Shown in pieces: positions 40,485 through 41,197 of a stretch of 41,197 bases of DNA. The notes under the pieces are model-generated. The model made no database searches. It saw nothing but the letters and a program-made list of their open reading frames with translations, and had not been told where the DNA came from. Made by a program: the position numbers and the translations under genes. Every line of letters starts with the position of its first letter. Position 1 is the first letter of the stretch. Source of the DNA: Candidatus Gastranaerophilales bacterium. Its GTDB lineage: Bacteria; Cyanobacteriota; Vampirovibrionia; Gastranaerophilales; Gastranaerophilaceae. The stretch is taken from assembly GCA_944326915.1 (NCBI GenBank), contig CALVFT010000004.1, positions 103,386-144,582 of the forward strand, given 5' to 3'.

Positions 40485-41042
40485 ATGAAGGTTCCCAAAT
40501 ATCAAACAAATCAGAAACTTAATTTTGGTGCAAAATTTATCAATAATGTAAAAAATTTGGATATTGATACAAATAGGATTGGAGCCGTATTTGAAGAATT
40601 AACAAAAGATTCTCCTGGTGAAAAATTAATTTTAGAATAACAAGAAAATTCCTACGTTGATGGTGATGTATTTACTCTTACTGATAGAAAAAATAATGAA
40701 TTAGCAAAAGTAGCCTGCGCTTTTTCTTTTCATAGTAAATTTAATAATAATCCTGATACACAAGCATTATTGTTAAATAATATATATAGAGTTATAAAAA
40801 AAAGATCAATTGAAATTTCTGCATTGAAAAAAATAAAAGATGAAATCGCTAATTTACGAAAACAAGAAAGAATATTGCTAGATAAAGAAGATGAATTCAA
40901 AAATCAGCAAGCTAAAAATATTTTGCAAGATGCAAAAGAATATAATATTGAAATACTAGATTTGAAACCAGAAGATAAAAATTTTAACCGTTTTTATAAT
41001 TTGGCTCAATATTCTATAGAGCGTAGATATAGAACCAAATAA
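40485..41042 (+). pseudogene. Orphan gene with N-terminal NFGAKF motif, interrupted by one in-frame TAA
   Basis: ATG 40485 with AAAGG upstream opens a frame of 51 codons (MKVPKYQTNQKLNFGAKF ...), ended by TAA at 40638-40640. The same frame then stays open for a further 133 codons to 41042, with the composition of the first part. A continuous 185-residue protein would result if the TAA were sense. The second part is charged and helical, with a probable coiled coil (KKIKDEIANLRKQERILLDK). No ATG restart lies soon after the stop. It is most simply a recent nonsense mutation. Readthrough or a sequencing error are alternatives. NFGAKF at residues 13-18 places it with the F-x-A family. Confidence 0.65.
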
Positions 41043-41135
41043 TATAATTGTAAAAGAATAACCTGTTCATGATTATTTGATAACTCGTTCTGGATTTTAG
41101 TTACAGATAAATTTAGTGATAATTTATACCTTAAA

Positions 41136-41197
41136 CTATTTTTTCTTAAACCAATTTGTTATAGTTTCAACAGGAGCAGAATATGTAAACATAACTT
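41136..41197 (-). CDS. Possible C-terminal end of a gene entering from the right edge
   Basis: On the minus strand a frame is open from the window edge and ends TNWFKKK-stop at 41136. About 20 residues (FTYSAPVETI ...) are visible. That is too little to identify, and chance is possible. Confidence 0.3.
   Translation of the reverse strand, partial: VMFTYSAPVETITNWFKKK

Overview
This AT-rich window looks like chromosome of an anaerobic, diderm (LPS-bearing) bacterium. My best guess is a gut Gastranaerophilales / Melainabacteria-type organism (non-photosynthetic sister lineage of Cyanobacteria). That placement is an inference from gene content: a trimeric [FeFe] hydrogenase and rubredoxin (anaerobe), LpxK / KdsD / MsbA-like exporter / OmpH / FhaC-type barrel (outer membrane with LPS), prepilin-like proteins with KKGFTLAEVL N-termini, and many small orphan proteins. 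No rRNA, CRISPR array, transposase or prophage was seen.

Layout. 1-600: edge of a zinc-ribbon gene and a 31-residue single-span membrane protein. 600-2,650: bioD-bioA (biotin). 2,720-5,490: FhaC/ShlB-type outer-membrane transporter and, divergently, an OmpH/Skp chaperone. 5,496-9,638: hydC-hydB-hydA, a complete electron-bifurcating-type hydrogenase operon on the minus strand. 9,750-12,780: mlaD-like gene, lpxK, nth. 12,870-15,920: lytic transglycosylase, queA, yidC. 16,056-17,330: tRNA-Pro, an orphan zincin and a rubredoxin. 17,358-19,074: thioesterase, pseudouridine synthase, coaE. 19,076-23,700: CHAP hydrolase, TPR protein, small orphan gene, MsbA-like ABC exporter. 23,833-25,360: ugd and tRNA-Leu. 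25,715-27,601: rplS-rbgA-rnhB. 27,598-31,340: TPR protein and mnmG. 31,343-41,197 is an accessory-looking stretch: two tandem prepilin-like genes, kdsD, a glycosyltransferase, a PlsC-like protein, a 990-residue degenerate AAA+/M41 zincin, and small orphan proteins, one of them interrupted by a stop codon.

Most interesting signal. Three long G homopolymers (12, 10 and 10 G on the plus strand) occur in the accessory region and nowhere else that I saw. Two lie in an almost identical 64-66 bp block with a strong Shine-Dalgarno and ATG in front of the two prepilin-like genes. In both copies the SD-supported start codon would be in frame with the prepilin if the tract were 11 G, and both copies (12 and 10) are one base away from that. 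The third tract lies as C10 in codons 34-37 of the AAA+/M41 gene, which is in frame at C10 and would hit a stop within a few codons at C9 or C11. Together this looks like slipped-strand phase variation. In addition, five or six otherwise unrelated orphan proteins share a short N-terminal motif of the form F-x-[AGS]-x (SFTAKL, NFGAKF, TFNARI, NFNAHL, NFKSDY, SFKGTN), which may be an undescribed sorting or processing signal.

Limits: everything here comes from reading the sequence; homology calls rest on visible motifs, and no search, alignment or structure prediction was run.
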